A stretch of 33,748 bases of DNA from Deltaproteobacteria bacterium (lineage in GTDB: Bacteria > Desulfobacterota > Deferrimicrobia > J040), in assembly GCA_003696505.1 (NCBI GenBank), contig RFHC01000071.1:1-33748 (forward strand), written 5' to 3'. The notes under the pieces are model-generated. The model searched no databases, was not told where the DNA came from, and saw nothing but the letters and a program-made list of their open reading frames with translations. Each line of letters starts with the position of its first letter. Position 1 is the first letter of the stretch. Shown here in pieces: positions 9,894 through 19,506 of this stretch. A program made the translations under genes and the position numbers.

Positions 9894-10757
9894 TTGCCGT
9901 GGAAGAGGCTCAGAGAAGAGAGAGAGGCCAGGGGGGTCACGGTCGATGAGGTGGCTGACCGCCTGAAAATCAGCAGGAAATACATCCGCCTGCTCGAGAG
10001 CGGCGACCTGTCGGGCCTGCCCGAGCCCGTCTTCGTCAGGGGATACATCCGCACCTACTGTCAGTTTCTCGGGATAGACAGCCGCCCTTTTCTCGAGAGT
10101 TATTCCGACTTCCTGGAAGAGAGAGGGGAAAAGAAGAGAGAGCCGATACGGGAGGTGAGAGAGGTCACTCCTTCCCGCGGTCCCTCGAGGAGGACCGTCG
10201 TGGGCTTCCTCTCGCTCCTTCTCATTGCCGGGCTCATCGTCCTCGTGGTCAGGCAGGTAAAGAAAGAGAAAGAGGTTCTCACTCAGATGACCCACGTGGA
10301 AGCTGAAATAGCGAGAAAAGCCCCGGGCAATCCGGAAAAGAAACTGGAGAGGATGAGGCCCGGGGAGGGCGTGAAAGGGGGTGAGGATGCACGCACCCGG
10401 GTGAAGAAAGGGGAAAAAGTTGCGGGGACCAGAACAGAGCCGAAGGTGGGGGAGGCGGAGAGCAGAGCCACTTCGGCCTCATCACCTCTCAAAGCGCAGG
10501 AGGGGGAAAGGAGGCTTAACCTCATCCTGGAAGCCCAGGAGCTTACCTGGGTTTTCCTCGTCGTCGACGATGGAACGTCGAAAGACGTGACGCTCTATCC
10601 GGGGGACAGGCTCGAGGTGAAAGGGGAAAAGAAGATTTACGTGAAACTGGGTAACGGTGCCGGGGTTATCGTCACGTTCAACGGAAAGAGGCTCGGGGCA
10701 CTGGGCGGTAAGGGAGAGGTTGTGGAAAAGACGTTCACTCGAGAGGGTGAAGAGTGA
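9894..10757 (+). CDS. rodZ: RodZ-like cytoskeletal protein (N-terminal HTH, one TM helix, C-terminal RodZ-type domain)
   Basis: LREEREARGVTVDEVADRLKISRKYIRLLESGDLSGLPEPVFVRGYIRTYCQFLGID then TM VVGFLSLLLIAGLIVLVVRQVKK; C-terminal beta-rich DUF4115-like region. TTG start with upstream GGGAGG. Confidence 0.78.
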   Translation: MPWKRLREEREARGVTVDEVADRLKISRKYIRLLESGDLSGLPEPVFVRGYIRTYCQFLGIDSRPFLESYSDFLEERGEKKREPIREVREVTPSRGPSRRTVVGFLSLLLIAGLIVLVVRQVKKEKEVLTQMTHVEAEIARKAPGNPEKKLERMRPGEGVKGGEDARTRVKKGEKVAGTRTEPKVGEAESRATSASSPLKAQEGERRLNLILEAQELTWVFLVVDDGTSKDVTLYPGDRLEVKGEKKIYVKLGNGAGVIVTFNGKRLGALGGKGEVVEKTFTREGEE

Positions 10758-11464
10758 TGGGTGGAATCGTCAGGTGCAGAAAGTGCGGCAAGAAGTTGAT
10801 GAAGGAGAGGGTTGACTACGACCACATCCACTGGAAGTGCGAGTGCGGATTCAGAACGAAGACGCCCCACTCCATGCCCACGACGAGGGTAAACCCCTAC
10901 GAATCCATTGCCCACCCTCCTTTTATCCGGCTGGAGGAGGAGAGAGGGGTCATGAAGCTCATGGGAGAGGGGGAGAAGGAGTCAGAACTTCTCTCCTTCG
11001 AGGAGTTGACTCTCATTGTTTCTTCCGGCGAACCCCTGGAAAAAATTCTCTCCCGAATCGTCAGGAGGATTGCCAACCGGCTGGGAGTGGAGGTCTGCTC
11101 CATTTACCTCCACCGGCGGGGGAAACTGACGCTCGCAGCCACGTGGGGACTTCGTCGTTCCCTGGTCGGTAAGGTTTCTCTCAAGGTGGGAGAAGGAATA
11201 ACGGGATGGGCGGCAAAGAACAGAGAGTTAGTATCCGTCCCCGATGCCCCCGAGGATGAGAGGTACCACTTCGTTCCCGACCTGGGAGAGGAGAAATTCC
11301 GGGGAATGATTTCCTGCCCCATCCTGGACGGGAGGAGGCTTCTCGGGGTTGTCAATGTCCAGACCCGGGAGAGGAGGGAATTTTCCCGCTTCGAGAAGAC
11401 TTACGTCCACGTGATTGCATCTCTCCTCCGTTTTCCTCTCAGAGAGAGAATGAAAAAAGGCTAA
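10757..11464 (+). CDS. N-terminal zinc-ribbon plus C-terminal GAF-domain protein
   Basis: CRKCGKKLMKERVDYDHIHWKCECGF Cys4 motif; GAF-like segment EKILSRIVRRIANRLGVEVCSIYLHRRGKLTLAATWGL...VGEGITGWAAKNRELVSVPDAPEDERYHFVPDLGEEKFRGMISCPILDGRRLLGVVNVQ. Confidence 0.75.
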   Translation: MGGIVRCRKCGKKLMKERVDYDHIHWKCECGFRTKTPHSMPTTRVNPYESIAHPPFIRLEEERGVMKLMGEGEKESELLSFEELTLIVSSGEPLEKILSRIVRRIANRLGVEVCSIYLHRRGKLTLAATWGLRRSLVGKVSLKVGEGITGWAAKNRELVSVPDAPEDERYHFVPDLGEEKFRGMISCPILDGRRLLGVVNVQTRERREFSRFEKTYVHVIASLLRFPLRERMKKG

Positions 11465-11482
11465 GGGGAAGGTTCTCCGGGA

Positions 11483-12829
11483 ATGCTTCTGAAGGAGCAA
11501 TACGATACCCTCGTGTCCCTCGTCCAGAAGAGGGACGACGACGCCCTCAGCGCGCTCCTCTCAACGCTCCACCCGTCGGATATCGCTGATTTCATCGAGA
11601 CCCTCGAGGAGGAGGAGAAACTCTATCTCTTCAACCTCCTCGACGCACGCGTGGCTTCCGACGTTATCGCCGAACTGAACACGGCGGCAAAGGGAGAGAT
11701 ACTCGGGAGCATCGAGTCGAACCAGCTGGCGGCAATCGTCGACGAGATGGATTCTGACGACGCCGCCGACATTTTCGACGAACTGACCCCAACCCAGAGG
11801 GCGGCAGTTCTCGAGGGGATAGACGAGGAGGACCGGGAAGAGGTGGAGGCCCTCCTCCAGTATGAGGACGAGACCGCCGGCGGTCTCATGTCCCTCGAAT
11901 TTCTCTACGTCTACGAGTTCCAGACCGTGCGGGAAGTGATAAACCTGCTCAGAGCGAGGCGGGACCAGATAAGCGATATCCACTACATCTACGTCGTGGA
12001 CAAGAAGTTTCACCTCAAGGGGATGCTCCGTCTCACTGAACTCCTTCTGGCCAAGAGGTCCCAGAGGGTTTCCGAGGTGATGGACCCCGTTCCCGCCACA
12101 ATTACGCCGGACCTGGACCAGGAAGAGGTAGCGAAAATATTCAAGAAATACGACGTCCCCTCACTTCCCGTCGTCGACTCTGAAGGGAAACTCCTCGGCC
12201 GCATCACCTTTGACGACGTCATGGACGTCGTGGACGAGGAGGCCACGGAGGACTTCATGCGCCTCGCTAACGTGGAAGTGGGGGAGAGGGTGTATGGGGA
12301 CCCCCTCTCGTCGGCGAAGAGCCGTCTTCCCTGGCTCATCATCAACCTGGCCACCGCAATACTCGCCTCCTGGGTGGTCGGCCTCTTTGAAGACACGATT
12401 GGACAGTTCGCCTTCCTCGCCGTTTTCATGCCCATCGTCGCAGGGATGGGGGGAAACGCCGGCACGCAGACGCTTACTGTGGTCGTGCGGGGAATCGCTC
12501 TCGGTGACCTGGACTACGGGGGTGCGAAAAAAGTGCTCGTGAAAGAGATAGTCGTGGGGCTCCTCAACGGGCTCGTTAACGGAATTCTCATGGGAATCAT
12601 CGCTTACGTCTGGAAAGGCCTCCCCATTGTGGGGGTGGCCATCTTCCTCGCAATGGTAATCAACCTCTTCGTGGCTGCCTTCTTCGGCACGGTGGTCCCC
12701 CTCGTCCTCAGGGCGCTCAAGGTGGACCCGGCGCTGGCATCGGGCGTCATCGTCACGACGGCAACGGACTGCCTTGGCTTCCTCTCCTTTCTCGGCATTT
12801 CCAAATTTCTCCTCGAAAAGATGCTCTGA
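11483..12829 (+). CDS. mgtE: Magnesium transporter MgtE
   Basis: MgtE N domain (LHPSDIADFIETLEEEEKLYLFNLL), CBS region (VSEVMDPVPATITPDLDQEEVAKIFKKYDVPSLPVVD), TM domain AGMGGNAGTQTLTVVVRGIALG. Confidence 0.95.
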   Translation: MLLKEQYDTLVSLVQKRDDDALSALLSTLHPSDIADFIETLEEEEKLYLFNLLDARVASDVIAELNTAAKGEILGSIESNQLAAIVDEMDSDDAADIFDELTPTQRAAVLEGIDEEDREEVEALLQYEDETAGGLMSLEFLYVYEFQTVREVINLLRARRDQISDIHYIYVVDKKFHLKGMLRLTELLLAKRSQRVSEVMDPVPATITPDLDQEEVAKIFKKYDVPSLPVVDSEGKLLGRITFDDVMDVVDEEATEDFMRLANVEVGERVYGDPLSSAKSRLPWLIINLATAILASWVVGLFEDTIGQFAFLAVFMPIVAGMGGNAGTQTLTVVVRGIALGDLDYGGAKKVLVKEIVVGLLNGLVNGILMGIIAYVWKGLPIVGVAIFLAMVINLFVAAFFGTVVPLVLRALKVDPALASGVIVTTATDCLGFLSFLGISKFLLEKML

Positions 12830-12832
12830 ATC

Positions 12833-13576
12833 ATGAATGTGAGTTTTACTCGAAGAGGTTTTCGCGTCCGGGAAGTCGTGCGGAAAGAGTCCGATGCCTC
12901 TCTCCTCCTCTTCACAGAGGGAAGCGGGTCTCTCTGGGCAGTCGCCCGCGGGCTGAAAAGGAGCCGGAAACGCTTCCCCGGGTCAGTGAGGAAGCTCTGC
13001 CTCTACGAATTTCTCTTAAGGCGGGAGAAGGGAGGAGGCTTTTCCCTGACGGGGGCGAGACTCCTGAAAAGTTATGAGGAGCTGGCGACACGATACGAGT
13101 ACTATCTGGCTTCGGACTATGCCCTTGAAATCGTGACGAAGCTTTACCCGGAAAACGTCGATTCCCGATGGATTTTCAGGCGCCTCCTCTGCCTCCTTGA
13201 CCACTTCTCCGAAAAGGGACGCATACCTCCCGCGCTCTCCTGGATGGAGATGTCCCTCCTCCTCGATTCGGGATATTTCCCCCGCTTCGACAGCTGTTCT
13301 TCCTGCGGAGGTGGTTTCTCAGGGGACAAGGTTTACATGAATAAGCAAAATTTATCTCTGTTATGCAATAAGTGTGAGAAAAAGGGTGTTTTTATCGTAA
13401 CTGACCGGAATGAGGTTGTCGCCTTTTTCGAGTTTGTCCGGAGCGACGAGGTCCCTCACGGGGACGATTTCCGCCTCCTCGCTGAGAAGTACGGGAAAGT
13501 GGTGAGGGGGGCCTTCCTCCATCGCCTGGGATACCTCCCTCGAGCCCTGAAAAGCCTCGAGAATATCGCTTCCTGA
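12833..13576 (+). CDS. recO: DNA repair protein RecO
   Basis: N-terminal OB-like segment FRVREVVRKESDASLLLFTEGSGSLWAVARGLKRSRKRF and Cys4 motif CSSCGG...LLCNKCEKKG; precedes glyQS. Confidence 0.88.
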   Translation: MNVSFTRRGFRVREVVRKESDASLLLFTEGSGSLWAVARGLKRSRKRFPGSVRKLCLYEFLLRREKGGGFSLTGARLLKSYEELATRYEYYLASDYALEIVTKLYPENVDSRWIFRRLLCLLDHFSEKGRIPPALSWMEMSLLLDSGYFPRFDSCSSCGGGFSGDKVYMNKQNLSLLCNKCEKKGVFIVTDRNEVVAFFEFVRSDEVPHGDDFRLLAEKYGKVVRGAFLHRLGYLPRALKSLENIAS

Positions 13577-13607
13577 GCATCGAAAACCCTGTAATTTCCT
13601 ATACTTC

Positions 13608-13636
13608 TTGACACATTATCCTTTTGGTGTTATTTT
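13608..13636 (+). promoter_or_regulatory. Sigma70-type promoter for glyQ
   Basis: TTGACA (13608-13613), 17-nt spacer, TATTTT (13631-13636), about 45 nt before the glyQ GTG. Confidence 0.65.
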
Positions 13637-13680
13637 CTGTTTACCCGTTTGTGTCAATTCCTTTCCTCCGGAGGTAAAAC

Positions 13681-14559
13681 GTGACATTTCAGGAACTTGT
13701 GATTGCCCTGCAGGAGTTCTGGGCAGAGAAGGGGTGTGTCATTCAACAGCCGTACGACATCGAGGTGGGAGCCGGAACCTTCAATCCGGCGACGTTTCTC
13801 CGCGTCCTCGGTCCTGAGCCGTGGAACGTGGCTTACGTAGAGCCTTCCCGAAGGCCTACGGACGGGAGATACGGGGAAAACCCGAACCGTCTTCAGCATT
13901 ACTACCAGTTTCAGGTGATTCTCAAGCCTTCGCCTCCCGACGTGCTCGAGCAGTACTTCGAGAGCCTTCGCTCTTTCGGAATCGACCCGAAGAAGCACGA
14001 CATCAGGCTCGTGGAAGACGACTGGGAGAGTCCCACCCTTGGAGCGTGGGGCCTCGGATGGGAGGTGTGGCTCGACGGGATGGAAATAACCCAGCTCACC
14101 TACTTCCAGCAGGCGGGGGGAATCGACCTCAAGCCCGTATCCTTCGAAATCACTTACGGAATCGAGAGAATCGCCATGTATCTCCAGGGCGTGGATAACG
14201 TCTTCGACCTGAAGTGGGTGGGAGACGTGACCTACGGGGACGTCCATCACAGGGGCGAGGTTGAATTTTCCATCTACAACTTCGAAGAGGCAGACGTGCA
14301 GATGCACTTCGAACTCTTCAACATGTACGAAAAGGAGTGCAAGCGCCTCATAGAGAAGGGCCTTGTCCTGCCCGCTTACGATTACTGCCTCAAGTGCTCG
14401 CACACCTTTAACATGCTCGATGCGAGGGGTGCGATTTCGGTGACGGAGCGGACTTCTTACATCGCCAGGGTGAGGAATCTTGCGAGGCTCTGCGCCGAGG
14501 GATATCTGAAGATGAGGGAAGAACTCGGATATCCCCTCCTGAATAAATCCTTCAAATGA
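13681..14559 (+). CDS. glyQ: Glycyl-tRNA synthetase alpha subunit
   Basis: [92 protein letters not shown] before GTG. Confidence 0.98.
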   Translation: MTFQELVIALQEFWAEKGCVIQQPYDIEVGAGTFNPATFLRVLGPEPWNVAYVEPSRRPTDGRYGENPNRLQHYYQFQVILKPSPPDVLEQYFESLRSFGIDPKKHDIRLVEDDWESPTLGAWGLGWEVWLDGMEITQLTYFQQAGGIDLKPVSFEITYGIERIAMYLQGVDNVFDLKWVGDVTYGDVHHRGEVEFSIYNFEEADVQMHFELFNMYEKECKRLIEKGLVLPAYDYCLKCSHTFNMLDARGAISVTERTSYIARVRNLARLCAEGYLKMREELGYPLLNKSFK

Positions 14560-14573
14560 GAGAGGAGAAAGTG

Positions 14574-16643
14574 ATGAAGAGAGACCTCCTTGTGGAGATA
14601 GGGTGTGAGGAGATACCGGCGGGCTTTATCGGTCCCGCCCTGGAAGGGGGAAAGAAGTTCCTCGAAGAAGAATTCTCAAAGGAGAGGATTCCCTTCGAGG
14701 AAGTGGCAATAACCGGGACCCCCAGGAGGCTCGTCTTTCTCGTGCGGGGGTTGAGCGAGCGTCAGGAGGAGAAGGAAGACGTGGTCCTCGGCCCTCCCGA
14801 AAAGGTGGCATTCGACGAGGGAGGAAAACCGACGAAGGCAGCTGAAGGATTTGCCCGCTCGGCGGGGGTGGAAGTCTCCTCTCTCGAGGTTTTCGACACT
14901 CCCCGGGGGAAGTACGTCGGGTACCGGAAGAAGCAGGAATCGAGGGAGACGATGGAAGTCCTCCCGCAGATTCTCTCCCGTCTTCTCCCATCCCTTCCTT
15001 TCCGAAAGTCGATGAGGTGGGGAAACCTGGACGTGAGGTTTGCCCGGCCGGTCCACTGGATTCTCGCCCTTTTCGGGAAGGAGGTGGTGCCCTTCACCTT
15101 CGGGGATGTGGAATCGGGAAACTTCACCTTCGGGCACCGTTTTCTCGCTCCTGACAGGATTGTCATCGACGACATATCACTCTACGAGAAGAAGCTCGAG
15201 GAGGCATTCGTTATCGTCGACTTCGAGAGGAGAAAGTCTATGATCCAGGAGCAGTTGAAGGACTGGGAGGCGAAGCTGGGGTGCCGCGTTGTCCAGGACG
15301 AGAAACTCCTGGAAGAAGTGGCGAATCTCGTGGAGTACCCCGTCACCATCGTGGGGAGGTTCGAGGAGAAGTTCCTCGAACTCCCGAGGGAGATTCTCAT
15401 CACGACGATGAAGGAAAATCAGCGCTACTTCGTGTTTGAAAAAGAAGACGGGTCTCTCTATCCCGGATTTGCCGCCGTTTCGAATATCATCACAGACGAT
15501 ATGGACGTCATCGTAACGGGAAACGAGAGAGTTCTCAGGGCGAGGCTTTCTGACGCTGATTTCTATTACAAGGACGACCTGAAAAAACCCCTCATAGAGA
15601 GGGTGGAGGACCTGGGCGAGGTGATTTTCCAGGCAGACCTGGGCACGTACCTTGACAAGGTGAGAAGGGTGGAGAAGGTAGCAGAGTGGCTCGCTGAGAG
15701 GATAGATGGCGCGGACCGGGAGAAGGCGAAGAGGGCGGCCCTCCTCTCGAAGGCGGACCTTGTGACGGGGGTGGTCTACGAGTTCCCCGAACTCCAGGGC
15801 GTCATGGGCCGCGACTACGCATACAAGACGGGGGAAGACCCGGAGGTGGCAGAGGCGGTCTTCGAACACTACCTCCCCAGGAGCGCTCAGGATGAGCTTC
15901 CCTCGACGCTTACCGGGGCCATCGTCTCCATTGCGGACAAGATAGACACCGTGTGCGGTTGCTTCGGCGTCGGGTTAAAGCCGACGGGCACTCAGGACCC
16001 GTACGCCCTGAGGCGCCAGACCATTGGCATCCTCCACATCATAATGGAAAGGAACCTTCCCGTTTCCCTCGAGGGGCTTGTCACCTGTGCGCTCGACCTT
16101 TTGAAGGAGAGGCTCAAGGAACCTTACGAGAGCGTGAAGGGTGAAGTCCTCGAATTCTTCCGGGGAAGACTCCACGGAATTCTCGTCGCTGAAGAGGGTG
16201 TGGACGGGGAAGTCGTGGATGCCGTCCTGAATGCCGGATTCGACTTCGTCTCCGAGGTGAGGGAAAAGGTGAGGGCTCTCGCCCGCTTCAGGGAGTCCGA
16301 TGCATATGCGTCGCTCATGACGGGATTCAAGAGGGCCCAGAACATCCTGAAAGGGCAGAGCGTGGACGGGAAGGTGGACCCCACCCTCTTCACGACCCCC
16401 GAGGAAAAGGCTCTCTTCGACGAGGTGCAAAAAGCGAGCGAAGAGGTCAGGTCTCTCGCGGAGAAGAGGGATTATATGGGGGCTCTTTCGCGCCTGGCTG
16501 CCCTGAAGGAGCCGATAGACACCTTCTTCGAGAAGGTCCTGGTGATGGACAAGGACGAGAACGTCAGGCGGAACAGGCTCGCTCTCCTCAGGGAGTTGAC
16601 GGGGCTGTTCAGCTGGTTCGCTGATTTTTCGAAGTCTCACTGA
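14574..16643 (+). CDS. glyS: Glycyl-tRNA synthetase beta subunit
   Basis: MKRDLLVEIGCEEIPAGFIGPAL, RSMRWG-like KSMRWGNLDVRFARPVHWILAL, TGDPYALRR-like TGTQDPYALRRQTIGI. ATG 14574 has SD GAGGAG; tracked 14556 is an alternative. Confidence 0.96.
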   Translation: MKRDLLVEIGCEEIPAGFIGPALEGGKKFLEEEFSKERIPFEEVAITGTPRRLVFLVRGLSERQEEKEDVVLGPPEKVAFDEGGKPTKAAEGFARSAGVEVSSLEVFDTPRGKYVGYRKKQESRETMEVLPQILSRLLPSLPFRKSMRWGNLDVRFARPVHWILALFGKEVVPFTFGDVESGNFTFGHRFLAPDRIVIDDISLYEKKLEEAFVIVDFERRKSMIQEQLKDWEAKLGCRVVQDEKLLEEVANLVEYPVTIVGRFEEKFLELPREILITTMKENQRYFVFEKEDGSLYPGFAAVSNIITDDMDVIVTGNERVLRARLSDADFYYKDDLKKPLIERVEDLGEVIFQADLGTYLDKVRRVEKVAEWLAERIDGADREKAKRAALLSKADLVTGVVYEFPELQGVMGRDYAYKTGEDPEVAEAVFEHYLPRSAQDELPSTLTGAIVSIADKIDTVCGCFGVGLKPTGTQDPYALRRQTIGILHIIMERNLPVSLEGLVTCALDLLKERLKEPYESVKGEVLEFFRGRLHGILVAEEGVDGEVVDAVLNAGFDFVSEVREKVRALARFRESDAYASLMTGFKRAQNILKGQSVDGKVDPTLFTTPEEKALFDEVQKASEEVRSLAEKRDYMGALSRLAALKEPIDTFFEKVLVMDKDENVRRNRLALLRELTGLFSWFADFSKSH

Positions 16644-16671
16644 TTCATTTCATATAGAGAGGAGGAGAGAG

Positions 16672-19491
16672 ATGGCGAAGAAATACGTCTACTTTTTCGG
16701 AGGGGGGAAAGCCGAAGGGAACGCTGAGATGAAGGACCTCCTCGGAGGTAAGGGTGCCAACCTGGCTGAGATGACGAACCTGGGCGTCCCCGTTCCCCCG
16801 GGGTTTACCATCACCACCGAAGTCTGTCGTATGTACTACGCCAACAGGGGGCGTGTCCCGAAGGAAGTGAAGGAGCAGGTCAGGAAGAATCTGGCAAAGC
16901 TGGAAAAGTTGACGGGAAAGAAGTTCGGCGACTCGAAAAATCCCCTCCTCGTCTCGGTCCGTTCAGGGGCAAAGTTTTCCATGCCCGGTATGATGGATAC
17001 GATTCTCAACCTGGGACTGAACGACAGGACGGTGAAGGGGCTTGCCGAGAGGACGGGAAACGAGAGATTCGCCTACGATTCGTACAGGCGCTTTATCACC
17101 ATGTTCGCTGACGTCGTCCTCGGTCTCGACAAGGACCTCTTCGAGGAGAAACTCGATGAAAAGAAAAAGGAGAAAGGGGTTTCCCTGGACACGGAGCTCG
17201 ATGCGGAGGACATGAAGGCTCTGGCGGAAGCATTCAAGGAGATTGTCCGTGAGAAAACGGGTAAACCCTTTCCGCAGAACCCGAATACCCAGCTCGATAT
17301 GGCGATAAACGCCGTCTTCCGGTCCTGGAACAACCCGAGGGCGAAGTTTTACAGGAAGGCGAACAACATTCCTGACGACCTGGGGACTGCGGTCAACGTC
17401 CAGACGATGGTCTTCGGCAACATGGGGGACGATTCCGCCACGGGGGTTGGTTTCACCAGGAACCCGGCAACGGGGGAGAAGGAGTTCTACGGCGAGTACC
17501 TCGTCAACGCGCAGGGCGAGGACGTGGTGGCGGGGATAAGGACCCCGAAGCCGATAAAGGAACTGAGAAAAGAGATGCCAGCCGTCTACAGGCAGCTCGT
17601 GGACATCACGAAGAGGCTCGAGAAGCACTACAAGGACGTTCAGGACTTCGAGTTCACCATAGAGAACGGAAAGCTCTACATGCTTCAGACGAGGGTGGGG
17701 AAGCGCACGGCAATGGCAGCTGTGAAAATCGCCGTCGACATGGTGAAGGAGAGGCTCATAACGAAAGAAGAAGCCGTCATGAGAATAGAGCCCATCCAGA
17801 TTAACCAGCTCCTTCACCCGATAATCGACCCGAAGGCGGAGTACGAAGTTATCGCGAAAGGGCTCCCCGCCTCACCTGGAGCCGCCTGCGGAGTTGTCGT
17901 CTTCTCTGCCGACAGGGCGGTCGAGGTCGCAAGCGAGGGGAAGCCCGTCATCCTCGTCCGGAAAGAAACGAGTCCCGACGACATCCACGGGATGGACGCG
18001 GCGAAGGGCATCCTCACCGCAAGGGGGGGGATGACTTCCCACGCTGCTGTCGTTGCCCGTCAGATGGGAAAGACCTGCGTCGCTGGCTGTGAGGAGATTG
18101 AGATAGACGAGGCCACGAACAGGTTCATGGTGAAGGGCAGGACAATTTCAGAAGGGGATTACATCACCTTAAACGGCAACACGGGAGAAGTCATATACGG
18201 CCAGGTTCCTCTCATCACGCCCAAACTGACGGGAGCCTTCGGGGAACTGATGAAGTGGGCAGACTCGTTCAGGAAAATCGGCGTCAGGGCGAACGCCGAC
18301 ATTCCGCGGGATGCTCAGGTGGCGCGTGACTTCGGCGCCGAGGGAATCGGGCTCTGCAGGACGGAGCACATGTTCTTCGCCGAAGACCGCCTCCCCATCA
18401 TGCAGAAGATGATTCTCGCCCGGACGAAGGAAGAGCGGGAGAAGTATCTGGAACAGCTCCTTCCGATGCAGAAGGAGGACTTCAAGGGGCTCTTCCGCGT
18501 CATGAAGGGGTATCCGGTGACGATTCGCCTCCTCGACCCGCCTCTTCACGAGTTCCTCCCGAAAAGAGAGGACCTGCTCGTTGAGGTGACGAAGCTGGAA
18601 CTCCTCCATGCGGACAGAGAGCTCATCGAGGAGAAGAAGAGGATTCTGGAGAGGGTGGAGGAACTCCACGAGTTCAACCCGATGCTCGGATTCCGGGGTG
18701 TCCGCGTTGGTATCGTCTACCCGGAAATTGCCCGGATGCAGGTGCGTGCCATCATGGAGGCTGCCTGTGAAGTGGCGAAGGAAAGGGTGAAGGTGAAGCC
18801 GGAGATAATGATTCCCCTTGTGGGTATGGCTTCGGAAATGAGGGTCATGAGGGAGCTCGTCGTGAGCGTCGCAGAAGAGGTGCAGAAGAAGTACAAGAAG
18901 AAAGTTCCCTACCTGGTCGGGACGATGATTGAGCTCCCCAGGGCGGCAATCCGGGCAGACGAGATTGCCCGGGATGCGGAGTTCTTCTCTTTCGGCACGA
19001 ACGACCTGACCCAGACGACGTATGGTTTCTCCAGGGATGACGCGGGAAGGTTCATCGCCGAGTACATGCGTCGCTCCGAAAAGTGTCCCGAGTGCGGAGA
19101 GACGCTGGAGAAAGACCTCTCCTGCCCTGCCTGCAACGTGACTTACGACAGGAGACCCGACAACATTCTCGATTTCGACCCCTTCCAGACTCTCGACCAG
19201 AAGGGGGTGGGAGACCTCATCCGAATCGGTATCGAAAGGGGCAGGGGCACACGGCCCAACCTGAAGGTGGGAATCTGCGGTGAACATGGAGGAGACCCCG
19301 CATCGGTGGAATTCTGCCACCTGAACGGGTTCGATTACGTGAGCTGCTCTCCTTACCGCATACCCATCGCGCGGCTTGCCGCGGCACAGGCTGCCATTCG
19401 GGAGAAGGAGAGGACAAGGGTCGCGAAGGCCGCTTCCTCGACGAAGAGGAGTCGAGCGAAATCCTCGAAGAGAAAGAGCGCGAAGAAGTGA
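16672..19491 (+). CDS. ppdK: Pyruvate, phosphate dikinase with an unusual Cys4 insertion and basic C-terminal tail
   Basis: KDLLGGKGANLAEMTNLGVPVPPGFTITTEVC, GGMTSHAAVVARQMGKTCVAGC, FGTNDLTQTTYGFSRDDAGRF, GICGEHGGDPASVEFCHLNGFDYVSCSPYRIPIARLAAAQA. Confidence 0.97.
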   Translation: MAKKYVYFFGGGKAEGNAEMKDLLGGKGANLAEMTNLGVPVPPGFTITTEVCRMYYANRGRVPKEVKEQVRKNLAKLEKLTGKKFGDSKNPLLVSVRSGAKFSMPGMMDTILNLGLNDRTVKGLAERTGNERFAYDSYRRFITMFADVVLGLDKDLFEEKLDEKKKEKGVSLDTELDAEDMKALAEAFKEIVREKTGKPFPQNPNTQLDMAINAVFRSWNNPRAKFYRKANNIPDDLGTAVNVQTMVFGNMGDDSATGVGFTRNPATGEKEFYGEYLVNAQGEDVVAGIRTPKPIKELRKEMPAVYRQLVDITKRLEKHYKDVQDFEFTIENGKLYMLQTRVGKRTAMAAVKIAVDMVKERLITKEEAVMRIEPIQINQLLHPIIDPKAEYEVIAKGLPASPGAACGVVVFSADRAVEVASEGKPVILVRKETSPDDIHGMDAAKGILTARGGMTSHAAVVARQMGKTCVAGCEEIEIDEATNRFMVKGRTISEGDYITLNGNTGEVIYGQVPLITPKLTGAFGELMKWADSFRKIGVRANADIPRDAQVARDFGAEGIGLCRTEHMFFAEDRLPIMQKMILARTKEEREKYLEQLLPMQKEDFKGLFRVMKGYPVTIRLLDPPLHEFLPKREDLLVEVTKLELLHADRELIEEKKRILERVEELHEFNPMLGFRGVRVGIVYPEIARMQVRAIMEAACEVAKERVKVKPEIMIPLVGMASEMRVMRELVVSVAEEVQKKYKKKVPYLVGTMIELPRAAIRADEIARDAEFFSFGTNDLTQTTYGFSRDDAGRFIAEYMRRSEKCPECGETLEKDLSCPACNVTYDRRPDNILDFDPFQTLDQKGVGDLIRIGIERGRGTRPNLKVGICGEHGGDPASVEFCHLNGFDYVSCSPYRIPIARLAAAQAAIREKERTRVAKAASSTKRSRAKSSKRKSAKK

Positions 19492-19506
19492 GCCTCCCCT
19501 GAATAT

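Noticed and set aside
11465-11482. Possible Mg2+ riboswitch upstream of mgtE
   Set aside because: Only 18 nt of intergenic space; no room for a riboswitch.
13577-13680. Possible T-box leader upstream of glyQ
   Set aside because: The promoter lies about 45 nt before the start, leaving a leader too short for a T-box, and no terminator hairpin is visible.
13608-13817. 69-aa + strand ORF upstream of glyQ
   Set aside because: Begins in the glyQ promoter and overlaps the glyQ coding region in another frame.
18169-19320. 383-aa minus-strand ORF opposite ppdK
   Set aside because: Antisense artefact of the ppdK coding frame.
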